From positions 744,001 through 808,000 of the forward strand of contig NC_012108.1 of NCBI RefSeq assembly GCF_000020365.1: a DNA stretch of 64,000 bases. Direction: 5' to 3'. The notes beneath the pieces were generated by a model, which was not told the DNA's origin, made no database searches, and was given only the letters and a program-made list of their open reading frames with translations. The translations under genes were made by a program, and so were the position numbers. The stretch comes from Desulforapulum autotrophicum HRM2. GTDB taxonomy: Bacteria > Desulfobacterota > Desulfobacteria > Desulfobacterales > Desulfobacteraceae. This document shows, piece after piece, positions 1 to 8,304 of the stretch; position 1 is the first letter of the stretch, and every line of letters starts with the position of its first letter.

Positions 1-547
1 TAAGGGCTTCAGACACACAGTTTAAATCCGTATCAAGGGCAAGACAGGAATGGCATCCTGCCTTTACCAGGGCAAGGGCAAGGACCCCTGATCCTGTGCC
101 CACATCTGCCGCCCTGCCGGAAGGGCTGGCATTGGGGGAACTCAAAAGCGCATGGTCAATGGCTTCAAGGCAGAGTCTGGTTGTGGGGTGACTGCCCGAC
201 CCAAACGAGATGCCGGGTGCAATAACGATCTCCACCAGGGTGTCTTGGTCTGGGGGCGAGTGATTTTCAGTTTCCCATGGGCTCAGGACAAAGTGGGCAG
301 TGACCTTTACTGGCTTTGCAAACGAGGGTTCCACATGGGTGGCTCCAAAGTTGTAGGAGTAGGTCAGTTCGTTGGTGGAAACCAGATGTTTGAGAACCTT
401 TTTTGCCTGCCCAGGGGTGATGCCCGTATCCGTGGAAAGGCGGCGGGTAAAATCCCTGGGGGTAATTCTGAATTCCGACTCGGTTGCTATCTGTTTTGCC
501 CTTTGCATGACACAGGGGTCATTACAGGAGTCAAAAGACCGGGTCAT
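1..547 (-). CDS. PrmA-like SAM-dependent methyltransferase, 3' end outside window
   Basis: Only the first 182 codons are visible; the gene runs off the left edge. The C-terminal half carries the PrmA (ribosomal protein L11 methyltransferase) signature: FGSGSHPTT followed by CLEAIDHAL, then the SAM-binding glycine loop DVGTGSGVLALAL and an acidic LDTD after the next strand. The N-terminal ~75 residues are not the usual PrmA substrate-binding domain; they look like a small helical, possibly winged-helix segment (ITPRDFTRRL, ITPGQAKKVLKHLV). The ATG at 547 lies inside the 3' end of the preceding gene (17-nt overlap), so the two are translationally coupled. It is the last visible gene of the rpmH-mnmE run. 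The methyltransferase fold is certain; L11 as substrate is inference. Confidence 0.75.
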   Translation of the reverse strand, partial: MTRSFDSCNDPCVMQRAKQIATESEFRITPRDFTRRLSTDTGITPGQAKKVLKHLVSTNELTYSYNFGATHVEPSFAKPVKVTAHFVLSPWETENHSPPDQDTLVEIVIAPGISFGSGSHPTTRLCLEAIDHALLSSPNASPSGRAADVGTGSGVLALALVKAGCHSCLALDTDLNCVSEAL

Positions 548-887
548 GGCCCTCTTTTTTCAGCAGTTCCGTGTACCACTGGGCAAACTCGTACATGCCC
601 CGGATCTTGTCCTCCTTGTTGATGATGCCAAGGCACATCTCAAAGGCACCCTGGGCAAAGGAGTTGGAATAATCGTCGTGGCTTGCCTGCTGGAGGAACT
701 CCTGGATGAGCTGCTGGGAGGTCCGTTTGGTGCCGTCCCTGCGGATCTCGATGGGGTCCTTGGGGGTCTGGGTGGGGTCCCAGTTTTCATAGCCGATTTT
801 GTCGATCTGCCGCTTGCCTCGCTTGCCCATGGTGTCATAGATGAATTTTTTTCTTGCCTCTATCTCTTCAGGGGTGAAGTTATCCAT
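531..887 (-). CDS. Small conserved hypothetical protein
   Basis: A 118-residue soluble protein that I do not recognise. It is charged and mostly helical, begins MDNFTPEEIEARKKFIYDTM, and has no membrane segment, signal peptide or paired cysteines. It overlaps the upstream cysteine-cluster gene by 8 nt and the downstream methyltransferase by 17 nt, so all three are probably one translationally coupled unit. Codon use matches its neighbours and the reading frame is fixed by both overlaps, which supports a real gene. No function can be assigned from sequence alone. Confidence 0.7.
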   Translation of the reverse strand: MDNFTPEEIEARKKFIYDTMGKRGKRQIDKIGYENWDPTQTPKDPIEIRRDGTKRTSQQLIQEFLQQASHDDYSNSFAQGAFEMCLGIINKEDKIRGMYEFAQWYTELLKKEGHDPVF

Positions 888-1536
888 TTTTTTTCACCCC
901 AAGGTATTCTTCATCAAAATCCGTGATCAGGGCCATGGAAACCGGAACAAGCATTTCACACATTTTGATGTTTTCGGATTTGATGGCCCGGGTCATTTCA
1001 GCTGAAATGAGCTGGAGTTTTGAATAGAGAGCGTCCATGTTTACGGTGGGATATTTTTCCCCTTCCTTGAAGTTGGTTCTGCCGCAGATATGGCTCATGC
1101 CGGCGCTTGAGGTGGGAATGCCGTAAAGCCTGCAGGTGATGGGCCTTGACTCGTAGAGGATGCACATGTTGTTGGCACCCAGAAGGGGACAGCGAACTCT
1201 CTCCATGGATATTTTGCCAAGGATGTCCACCTCGTTTTTTCCACTCTTGAACTCCTTGTAGGCATCCCTTTTGATCTTTACAATGGCTCGGTCGGTCTTT
1301 GCCGCCTCATCGATCAGGGCGCTCTTTTCGGTACCCTTGAACTTTTCCCTGAATTTGTGGTTTATGTATATAGCCTCGATGATCGACAGGTCAAACATGG
1401 CGTAGCAGCAGTCGCTGCAACGCTCCCTGCAGAAAACCTCCTTGGGAAATTGTTCTTTTACCTGTGCAAAAATTTTGTCAACGGTTGCGACCAGTTCTTC
1501 ATATCGTTCAAAATGCTCTTTAAAATCAATAGCCAT
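880..1536 (-). CDS. YkgJ-type cysteine-cluster protein
   Basis: A 218-residue protein with the cysteine signature of the YkgJ/UPF0153 family (zinc- or iron-chelating, function poorly defined): CRERCSDCCYAMFDLS near residue 37, then CPLLGANNMCILYESRP with the typical CRLYG(I/F)P motif (ITCRLYGIPT) around residue 125, and a further Cys in SHICGRTNF. The arrangement CxxxCxxCC ... C ... C ... CRxYG is diagnostic. It starts 11 nt after the mnmE stop and overlaps the next small gene by 8 nt. A metal- or Fe-S-binding role is inferred from the family; the substrate is unknown. Confidence 0.85.
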   Translation of the reverse strand: MAIDFKEHFERYEELVATVDKIFAQVKEQFPKEVFCRERCSDCCYAMFDLSIIEAIYINHKFREKFKGTEKSALIDEAAKTDRAIVKIKRDAYKEFKSGKNEVDILGKISMERVRCPLLGANNMCILYESRPITCRLYGIPTSSAGMSHICGRTNFKEGEKYPTVNMDALYSKLQLISAEMTRAIKSENIKMCEMLVPVSMALITDFDEEYLGVKKNG

Positions 1537-1547
1537 GTCTTTTTCCT

Positions 1548-2945
1548 CTATTTTCCTATGCAGAAGTTGCTGAAGATGGTGTCAAGGATGTCGATGCCCG
1601 CGGTGTTGCCGGTGATCTCACCCAGGAGATCGGCGGCCCTTCTGATGTCAAGGGCGAGGGTTTCTTCATTCTGGCCGTTCAAAAAGCCTGCTTCTGCGGT
1701 TTTCAAGCTCTTGATGGCCCGTTTAAGGGCCGTTCTGTGTCTCAGGTTGGGCACCACCGACGAGGCCTCTCCAATGTTTTCCATGGAGAGTCTGGTGATG
1801 GTTTTGCGAAGATGATCAATTCCCGTGTTCTTAAGGGCGGAAATCCTCACCTGGGGAAGTTGGGCAAGGGTAGGGGGAAGGCTTTTTTCAACCCCTGCAC
1901 TGCCTGCTGTTTTTCCCTCAATTAGATCGATCTTGTTGATGACCAGGATCACCTTTTTATCCTTGGGAACAATGGACTGAAGCTCGCTTTCGGAAATTTC
2001 CTTGTCTGCGCCCTTCATGAACAGGATCAGGTCTGAAGCGGCAATGTGTTTTTTGGCCCGTTCAATGCCGATTCTTTCCACCAGATCATCGGTCTGGTGC
2101 ATACCTGCCGTGTCCGAGACAAGAAAGGTGATGCCATTGATGTTGAGGGTCTCTTCAATGAGATCCCGGGTGGTTCCGGGAAGTTCAGTGACAATGGACC
2201 GCTCTTTTTGAAGGAGTCGGTTCATCAGGCTCGATTTTCCCACGTTGGGCGGTCCGCAGATGGCAAGCTTAATGCCGTCCCTTAGAAAGTGGGCCTCTTC
2301 GTAGGTTTGAATGAACTTTTCACAGGCGGTCAACACCTGTTTTACCCGGACGATTCCCTGGTCACTGGGAACCAGATCCTGGGTTTCATCGGGAAAGTCA
2401 ATGGCTGCTTCCAGAAGGGCGAGAAGTTCGATGAGGATTTCCCTTGCTCCATGGATGGCATCCTTTAATTCCCCCGTTCCCTGGGCTGCGGCAATTTTAA
2501 GGGCGCCGGCGGTCCTGGCATTAATGATGTCAGCCACGGCCTCGGCCTGGGTAAGGTCAATGCGGCCGTTTAAAAAAGCCCGTTTTGTAAACTCACCGGG
2601 TTCGGCAATCCTGGCGCCGGCTGACACGACCTGGTCAAGAATGGTGGCCATGGCAAGGTGACCGGCATGGGACTGGATTTCGACAACATCTTCGGCTGTG
2701 TAGGACCTGGGTGCCTCCATGGTGACCAGGAGCACCTCGTCAATGACATAGCCGGTTTTGATGTCAAAAATATAGCCGTGAACCATGGTGTGGGAGACCA
2801 GGGTGAGATCAGGTGACGGACCCACGGGGGTTGTTCCGAAAAACCGGGGCACAAGGCCCAGAGCTTTCGGACCCGATATCCGGATGATTCCGATCCCGCC
2901 CCTTCCCGGCGGGGTCGCAATGGCGGCTATGGTATCCGGTTTCAT
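1548..2945 (-). CDS. mnmE: tRNA modification GTPase MnmE
   Basis: A 465-residue protein, full length for MnmE/TrmE, which with MnmG makes the 5-carboxymethylaminomethyl modification of wobble uridine in tRNA. Visible signatures: N-terminal formyl-THF-binding domain (DTIAAIATPPGRGGIGIIRI), the RAFLNGRIDLTQAEAVADII helix, the GTPase G1 loop GPPNVGKSS near residue 230, G3 DTAGMH, G4 NKIDL and the C-terminal FCIGK carrying the catalytic-type Cys. Its ATG overlaps the stop of jag by 4 nt, so translation is coupled. The rnpA-yidC-jag-mnmE order is conserved widely in bacteria. Confidence 0.97.
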   Translation of the reverse strand: MKPDTIAAIATPPGRGGIGIIRISGPKALGLVPRFFGTTPVGPSPDLTLVSHTMVHGYIFDIKTGYVIDEVLLVTMEAPRSYTAEDVVEIQSHAGHLAMATILDQVVSAGARIAEPGEFTKRAFLNGRIDLTQAEAVADIINARTAGALKIAAAQGTGELKDAIHGAREILIELLALLEAAIDFPDETQDLVPSDQGIVRVKQVLTACEKFIQTYEEAHFLRDGIKLAICGPPNVGKSSLMNRLLQKERSIVTELPGTTRDLIEETLNINGITFLVSDTAGMHQTDDLVERIGIERAKKHIAASDLILFMKGADKEISESELQSIVPKDKKVILVINKIDLIEGKTAGSAGVEKSLPPTLAQLPQVRISALKNTGIDHLRKTITRLSMENIGEASSVVPNLRHRTALKRAIKSLKTAEAGFLNGQNEETLALDIRRAADLLGEITGNTAGIDILDTIFSNFCIGK

Positions 2946-4093
2946 GGTTGTTTTCTGGGGGGCCGCCGTTTCTTAAAGGTCCCTTTTTTCGGGAAGATTA
3001 CCAGCCGTCTGTAGTAGCCGTCACCCATGCTCTGGGTTCTGACCCGGGTGTCGTCCTTGAGGGCAATGTGAACAATACGCCGGTCCTGGGCTGTCATCTG
3101 GTTAATGGTCGCGGGTTTGCCTGTTTTCTTTGCCTTGTCCGCCATTTTGTGGGCAAGGCTCTGGAGGTTGGCTTTGCGGGTCTCCATGTACCCCTCAATG
3201 TCGACCTTGAGTCTCACCCTGGATTCGCTCTTGCGGTTGATGATTTTGTCCGTAAGAAACTGCATTGCCTCAAGGGTCTGGCCCCTTCTGCCTATGAGAA
3301 CACCGGAATTGCCGCCTTCAACCCTCAAGAGCAGTCGGTCCTGGTCGGTGGTGGCAACAACCGTTGAGTCCGTGGTGATGAGATCAACCATCCGCTGGAG
3401 GGTCTCAACGCCAAGGGCAGTGGACGCTTCTGATACGTCAACCGGGATTTCATCCTTGTATTTGGGGGGATATCCTTCATCCCGGTCGTCGATTTCTTCG
3501 TCAAAATCTTCGTTAAAATCGTTGTCTTCCGTTTCAGGTTCATCCGTTTCCGTCTCGGTGTTTATCTTTGGGAGATCTTCCGTGGCAGGTTTGGGAGCCC
3601 GGGGTTTCCTGGCTTTCTGGGGTCGGGCTTTTTCTTTTTTTGGCGGCTGAACCTTTTCTTCTGCAGGGGGTGCGGCTTCAACGGCATCGGATTCTTCAGG
3701 CAGAGACTGCACACCTTTTTCCTCTTCCGGTGGGGCGGCTTTCACGGACCGGCTTTTCTGAGGCTTTTTCCGGGGGGGCTGCTGGGGCTTTTCGGCTGGT
3801 TTTTCAGCCGGTGCTGCTGGTGTCTCAGCAAAGGCTTCATCCACAATGGACATCACCCCCTCGAGGTCATCACCCTCAAAAGAATCCCAGCCAACCCCGG
3901 TTGACCCACCCTTTTTGTCGGGCAGGGAAACGCGAATTTTGGCTTTTTTGACACCCACTATGCCGAAAATACCGGAGGAGCCTGAGGATATTACGTCATA
4001 GGATAGTTTTTTTTTGGTCACATTCAAGGATTTGCAGGCGTTTTCAATGGCCTGTTCAACATTCTTTCCTTCAAATTCCTGTGTCTGTTTCAT
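2942..4093 (-). CDS. jag: Jag/KhpB RNA-binding protein with long linker
   Basis: 383 residues in three parts. The N-terminal Jag_N domain (residues ~1-55) has FEGKNVEQAIENACKSLNV and a GSSGIFGIVGVKKAKIRV ending. A low-complexity linker rich in Pro, Lys, Glu and Ala spans ~60-205. A KH domain follows with the GxxG-type loop LIGRRGQTLEAMQFL, then an R3H domain with RRIVHIAL. KhpB/EloR proteins bind RNA and are tied to cell elongation and envelope biogenesis in Gram-positives; the role in a deltaproteobacterium is not established. The linker is long for the family. It lies 15 nt after yidC and overlaps mnmE by 4 nt. Confidence 0.93.
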   Translation of the reverse strand: MKQTQEFEGKNVEQAIENACKSLNVTKKKLSYDVISSGSSGIFGIVGVKKAKIRVSLPDKKGGSTGVGWDSFEGDDLEGVMSIVDEAFAETPAAPAEKPAEKPQQPPRKKPQKSRSVKAAPPEEEKGVQSLPEESDAVEAAPPAEEKVQPPKKEKARPQKARKPRAPKPATEDLPKINTETETDEPETEDNDFNEDFDEEIDDRDEGYPPKYKDEIPVDVSEASTALGVETLQRMVDLITTDSTVVATTDQDRLLLRVEGGNSGVLIGRRGQTLEAMQFLTDKIINRKSESRVRLKVDIEGYMETRKANLQSLAHKMADKAKKTGKPATINQMTAQDRRIVHIALKDDTRVRTQSMGDGYYRRLVIFPKKGTFKKRRPPRKQP

Positions 4094-4108
4094 TCTACCT
4101 CCAAGGGG

Positions 4109-5782
4109 TTACGCAAATTTCTTTTGAATGTAATACTGCTGTCCGATTGAGAGCACATTATTGACAAGCCAGTAAAGAACAAGTCCAGCAGGGAAGTTGA
4201 TGAAGATGAAGGTCATGAACAGGGGCATGAGCATCATCATTTTTGCCTGGGTGGGATCGCCCGTGGATGGAGACATCTTCTGCTGGAGAAACATGGTTGC
4301 ACCCATGATGATGGTCAGCACGGGTATGCCATAGGGTGCCTGCATAAAGGGAATGGCAAAATCAAAATGAAATAGCCGGTCCGGGGCTGAAAGGTCGTTG
4401 ATCCACCACATGAACGGAGCATGTCGAAGCTCAATGGCCTGGTAGAGCATCCGGTACAGGGCAAAAAAGATGGGCATCTGGACGATCATGGGCAGACAGC
4501 CGCTCATGGGGTTGACCTTATAGGTCTTGTACAGTCCCATCACTTCCTGGTTCATGCGCTGCTTGTCACCCTTGTACTTCTCCCGCATTTCCATCATCAG
4601 GGGCTGGAGTTTTTTCATGTCGTTCATGGATCGATAACTCTTTGTGCCAAGGGGCCAGAAGATCAGCTTTATGAGCAGGGTTAAGAGCATGATGGCGATG
4701 CCGTAGTTGGGAATAAGCCCGTGGATGAGGTTCATACCCATGAGGCAGGGCTTGGCCAGGATGTCGAACCAGCCGAAATTGATCGCCTTTTTGAGGTTGT
4801 TGCCATAGCTGCTCAGGAGCTTTAGGCTCTTGGGCCCCATGAAAAGAGAGAACGAGTAGGTGACCTGTTTTCCAGGGTCAAGGCGTTCCATGGACTGGAC
4901 ATAGCGGGTTGTTACAACGGGGCTGTCAAATGACAGTTTCACCTTTGCCTCGGTGGGGGCTTGGGGAATCAGGCAGGACATGAAGTAACGGTCGGTATAG
5001 CCCGCCCACTGAATCTGTCCCTCGTAGGTGTCTTTCTCCGCTATCTTTTTGGCTTTGATTTCTTCTAATTTATCGTTGATGAGCGTTGTGGGGCCTTCAA
5101 ACGAGAAACGGGCGTTTTTTTCATCAATGATGCCGGGAATTTCGACCATGAAAGAATCCTTCATGGGCATACCTGAACTGTTTTTCAGCACAAGGTCAAA
5201 CCCGATGAGGTAGCTGTCTGCCGAAAACGTGAAGATCTTTTCAACAACAACTCCCTGGGCAGAGGTCCAGGTAAAGGTGAGGCTTTTTTTGCCCTGGTCG
5301 AGATTGAGCTGGTCGGATGGCGTCTGGGCTGTAAACAAGGCTGTTTCAAGGCCCGGGATACTTTTCCCGTCAAGGGAAACGCCAAACAGGCCTCCGGTCA
5401 GGTTCGGGGAGACCATTTCCTTCAAGGGAGAGTCTTTCTCAGATGTCTCCCTATATGCATTCAGGGTAAGGCTGTTGACCTTTGCCCCCGTCTCTGAGAT
5501 GGCAATGTTGTAAAACTGGTTTGATACCTGGATGGTTCTTGCGTTTCGAGTCGGGATCGCTGTAGCAGGGGGTTGAGCTGCGTCGATCTCTGTCTGTTGG
5601 GACGGTGCGGGATCGGTAATGGGGGCTATGTCGCCCTTACCGGCCATTGGCTGTTCATTTGATACGATAGCCTGGTCCGGTTTTTCCGGTACAGGTTTTG
5701 AATCTACAAAGAAAAAGTTCCACCCTACAATAACTACTATTGAAAGGATAATGGCAGTGAATAGCCGTTTCTGATCGTCCAT
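4109..5782 (-). CDS. yidC: Membrane protein insertase YidC
   Basis: 557 residues, the Gram-negative form of YidC/Oxa1. An N-terminal membrane anchor (LFTAIILSIVVIVGWNFFF) is followed by a Pro/Gln/Ala-rich tether and a large periplasmic beta domain (~90-325). The conserved five-helix insertase core runs from about residue 340 (GLIPNYGIAIMLLTLLIKLI ... MIVQMPIFFALYRMLY ... LVLYWLVNNVLSIGQQYYIQ). It inserts and folds inner-membrane proteins, alone or with SecYEG. It follows yidD after a 103-nt gap in which I see no clear element, and precedes jag by 15 nt. Confidence 0.97.
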   Translation of the reverse strand: MDDQKRLFTAIILSIVVIVGWNFFFVDSKPVPEKPDQAIVSNEQPMAGKGDIAPITDPAPSQQTEIDAAQPPATAIPTRNARTIQVSNQFYNIAISETGAKVNSLTLNAYRETSEKDSPLKEMVSPNLTGGLFGVSLDGKSIPGLETALFTAQTPSDQLNLDQGKKSLTFTWTSAQGVVVEKIFTFSADSYLIGFDLVLKNSSGMPMKDSFMVEIPGIIDEKNARFSFEGPTTLINDKLEEIKAKKIAEKDTYEGQIQWAGYTDRYFMSCLIPQAPTEAKVKLSFDSPVVTTRYVQSMERLDPGKQVTYSFSLFMGPKSLKLLSSYGNNLKKAINFGWFDILAKPCLMGMNLIHGLIPNYGIAIMLLTLLIKLIFWPLGTKSYRSMNDMKKLQPLMMEMREKYKGDKQRMNQEVMGLYKTYKVNPMSGCLPMIVQMPIFFALYRMLYQAIELRHAPFMWWINDLSAPDRLFHFDFAIPFMQAPYGIPVLTIIMGATMFLQQKMSPSTGDPTQAKMMMLMPLFMTFIFINFPAGLVLYWLVNNVLSIGQQYYIQKKFA

Positions 5783-5885
5783 CTTGTCTCCCAGTGATGA
5801 ATGTGATGAATAAAATGTTGTTCAACCCAGATCTAATGGATTAAATGGAAAAAACAAGAGAGGGGTTTTCATCAGAGGTTTCGGT

Positions 5886-6098
5886 TCAGGGAACAGGGTC
5901 ATAACCGCCGGGATGGAACGGGTGGCATTTTAAGATGCGCCTTACTGCAAGACAAGAGCCTTTAAGGCTGCCATGGATCATGACAGCCTCAAATGCATAT
6001 TGGGAACACGTTGGATAGAAGCGGCAGGTCGGCCCTGTTAAGGGGGAAATAAAGTATTGGTATACCTTGATGAGCAACAGTATTGACCGCTTAACCAT
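5886..6098 (-). CDS. yidD: Membrane protein insertion efficiency factor YidD
   Basis: 70 residues with the highly conserved YidD core [20 protein letters not shown], then [11 protein letters not shown] and a C-terminal [13 protein letters not shown]. YidD is a small membrane-associated protein that assists Sec/YidC-dependent insertion. The gene overlaps the 3' end of rnpA by 8 nt, the standard arrangement in rpmH-rnpA-yidD-yidC operons. Confidence 0.95.
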   Translation of the reverse strand: MVKRSILLLIKVYQYFISPLTGPTCRFYPTCSQYAFEAVMIHGSLKGSCLAVRRILKCHPFHPGGYDPVP

Positions 6099-6444
6099 CA
6101 GATCTCACAATCTTTTTGAAGAGTTTGCCAAGTTCATCTCTAACTTCCCGGTTGTTGAGGGAGGCCACGTATTTTCTTGCTATTATATTGATGTCCCGGT
6201 TTCCTGAGATCGTATCTCGGTTTAGTCTGTAATAATCTCTGACAATCCGCTTTATTCTGTTTCTCTCTACTGCGTTTCCTACTCTTTTGGATACAGTAAT
6301 GCCCAGGCGGGTTGTGTCTGTCTCTGACCCGAGCATGGCTGCAATGAAATACCGTGTCTGTTTTGTTCTTCCAGATCTGGATAATTTTAAAAAGTCGGCC
6401 CTTTTTAAGAGCCGTTCAGTTTTAGGGAACGAATAGCTGCCCAA
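6091..6444 (-). CDS. rnpA: Ribonuclease P protein component
   Basis: 117 residues, normal for RnpA, the protein cofactor of RNase P in tRNA 5' maturation. Signatures: [16 protein letters not shown] at the N terminus, then [20 protein letters not shown] with the RNR motif, and VRDYYRLN. No in-frame ATG fits the family N terminus; the best start is TTG at 6444, 14 nt after the rpmH stop and preceded by AAAGG about 12 nt upstream. Sits between rpmH and yidD as usual. Confidence 0.95.
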   Translation of the reverse strand: MGSYSFPKTERLLKRADFLKLSRSGRTKQTRYFIAAMLGSETDTTRLGITVSKRVGNAVERNRIKRIVRDYYRLNRDTISGNRDINIIARKYVASLNNREVRDELGKLFKKIVRSDG

Positions 6445-6458
6445 TTCTCAAGCCTTTT

Positions 6459-6593
6459 CTAAGCGGTAAGCTTTTTTCTTCCCCTGGCTCTTCTGCTGTT
6501 TACAATGCGCCTGCCGGCTGCCGTGGACATTCTTTTCCTGAAACCGTGTCTTCTTGCGCGTTTGATTCTGCTGGGCTGAAATGTTCTTTTCAT
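6459..6593 (-). CDS. rpmH: 50S ribosomal protein L34
   Basis: A 44-residue [23 protein letters not shown] continues to [20 protein letters not shown] and ends KLTA. This is unmistakably L34, very basic, with the invariant KRTFQPS and RxHGFRxRM segments. The ATG is 6591-6593 on the minus strand, and the stop TAG lies 14 nt before the rnpA start. First gene of the rpmH-to-prmA-like run. Confidence 0.98.
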   Translation of the reverse strand: MKRTFQPSRIKRARRHGFRKRMSTAAGRRIVNSRRARGRKKLTA

Positions 6594-6677
6594 GAGGTAT
6601 AAATCCTTACAGGTTTAAAAAACAAAATAACTATCGGCGGCTTTCCCACCGTACTAAACTGCCATAATAAACATCAA

Positions 6678-6706
6678 ATCTTAATGCATTATTCGAGATG
6701 TGTCAA
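6678..6706 (-). promoter_or_regulatory. Sigma-70-type promoter for the rpmH operon
   Basis: On the minus strand, TTGACA (6701-6706) is followed after exactly 17 nt by TAAGAT (6678-6683), in the 151-nt gap between the rng 3' end and rpmH. The -35 is perfect and the -10 matches five of six. The start would lie ~75-85 nt upstream of the rpmH ATG. Confidence 0.7.
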
Positions 6707-6744
6707 GATTTCATTGACAATAGTTGCATGTCTGGACCCATGGA

Positions 6745-8304
6745 TTATTTTGCCAGGGTTTCAAAAATGTGGTACTCCTCAATGTGGTATTGGGGGTCGG
6801 GATAAATGGTGATGGGCCGCCTGATCTCCCGCTCAAGGGAAATGATTAAATGTTCCTGTTCTCCGTGGAGCAACTGGGCAATTTCAGGGTGAACCTTGAC
6901 GGTGAACATATTGCCCATGATGTCGTTGGCCTCACTCATCAGATCCCGATGAATCTTGTAACAGATGGACCTTTTGGACAGGAGCATACCGTCTCCGCCG
7001 CAGTAGAAACAGGGTTCACAAAGGGTACGGGTGAGGTTTTTTCTTACCCTTTTCCTTGTCATCTGAACCAGGCCCAGTTCGCTCAGGGGCAGTACATTGG
7101 TCTGGGCCTTGTCCCGCTTCAGGGTCTCAATGAGAAGGTTCATCACCTTTTCCTTGTGCTGTGTACGCTTCATGTCAATAAAGTCGATGATGATGATGCC
7201 ACCGATGTTTCTCAGTCGGATCTGGTAGGCAATTTCCTTGACCGCCTCGAGGTTGGTCTTTAGGATGGTCTCGTCAAAGTTGTGTTTGCCCACGTATCGG
7301 CCCGTGTTAACATCAATGGCCACCAGGGCTTCGGTGGGGTCGATGATGATGTAACCCCCGGATTTGAGCCACACCTTTTTTTTTAATGCCCTGGTAATAT
7401 CTCCCTCAATGTTGTAGGCGTCAAATATGGGCTCCTTGCCCTGGTAGAGTTCCACGGAAACGTGAATGTCGGGCATGAGTTTGTCCAGAAAAGACAGCAC
7501 GCTTTCATAGCCGATTTTTGAATCAATGACAAGCTTGTCAGCCTCGTCCGTCAAAAGATCCCGAACGGCCCTGAAGGTCACGGTGAGATCCCGGTAGAGC
7601 AGGGTCGGCGCTGCCGAGGTCTTGTTCTTTTTCTGGATGCTTTCCCAGGTTTTTGTGAGAAAGGCGATCTCTTTTTTCAGGCGCTGCTCATCGATGCCCT
7701 GGGCTGCGGTTCTGAAGATGTAGCCGAAGTTGTCCTGGCGAACGCTGGTCAGCAGCTCCTTGAGTCTTGTCCGCTCAGAATCTGCCGTTATTCGTTTGGA
7801 TATACCCACATGGTCCACCGTGGGCATGAGTACCATGAATCGACCAGGCAGCGAGATGTGGGCCGTCACCCGTGGGCCCTTGGTGCCGATGGGGGATTTT
7901 GAGATCTGCACCAGGATTTCCTGGCCCTCGGTCACAAGATCTTCGATGCTTGCCTCGGTTGTGAACGATGGTTTCCACTCCATGGGAATCGGAGTGTCGT
8001 CCACGGGCTTCAGATCCGGATCATTGGGGTCGGCATCACTTTCCTGTTCAAACCGGCGGGCAAGCTCCTGGCTGGTCTCGTCGTATATGTCGTCCACGTA
8101 GAGAAAGGCAGCCTGGGCAAGCCCGATGTCTACAAATGCCGCCTGCATTCCCGGCAGCACCCGCTGGATTTTTCCCTTGTATATGTTACCCGTGATATTG
8201 GACTCGTCGTCCTGTTCGATGAAAAGTTCAGCAATGGTGCCGTTCTCAAGGAGGGCTACCCGGGTTTCATGTTCTGCGGCATTTACAACGAGCTCTTTCA
8301 GCAT
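6745..8304 (-). CDS. rng: Ribonuclease G/E family endoribonuclease
   Basis: 519 residues, RNase G length, lacking the long RNase E C-terminal scaffold. An S1 RNA-binding domain occupies ~38-125 (GNIYKGKIQRVLPGMQAAFV, with an acidic insert). The catalytic domain contains the two magnesium-site segments VAIDVNTGRYVG and IIIIDFIDM, and a Cys-rich zinc-link region, CEPCFYCGGDG. It cuts single-stranded RNA 5' of A/U-rich sites during rRNA and mRNA processing. The start overlaps the radical SAM gene by 7 nt. It is the only RNase of this family here, so it is a candidate processor of the structured intergenic repeats in this window. Confidence 0.93.
   Translation of the reverse strand: MLKELVVNAAEHETRVALLENGTIAELFIEQDDESNITGNIYKGKIQRVLPGMQAAFVDIGLAQAAFLYVDDIYDETSQELARRFEQESDADPNDPDLKPVDDTPIPMEWKPSFTTEASIEDLVTEGQEILVQISKSPIGTKGPRVTAHISLPGRFMVLMPTVDHVGISKRITADSERTRLKELLTSVRQDNFGYIFRTAAQGIDEQRLKKEIAFLTKTWESIQKKNKTSAAPTLLYRDLTVTFRAVRDLLTDEADKLVIDSKIGYESVLSFLDKLMPDIHVSVELYQGKEPIFDAYNIEGDITRALKKKVWLKSGGYIIIDPTEALVAIDVNTGRYVGKHNFDETILKTNLEAVKEIAYQIRLRNIGGIIIIDFIDMKRTQHKEKVMNLLIETLKRDKAQTNVLPLSELGLVQMTRKRVRKNLTRTLCEPCFYCGGDGMLLSKRSICYKIHRDLMSEANDIMGNMFTVKVHPEIAQLLHGEQEHLIISLEREIRRPITIYPDPQYHIEEYHIFETLAK

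Noticed and set aside
6594-6744. Replication origin next to rpmH
   Set aside because: I see no DnaA-box cluster in this gap and no dnaA nearby; it holds a sigma-70 promoter.
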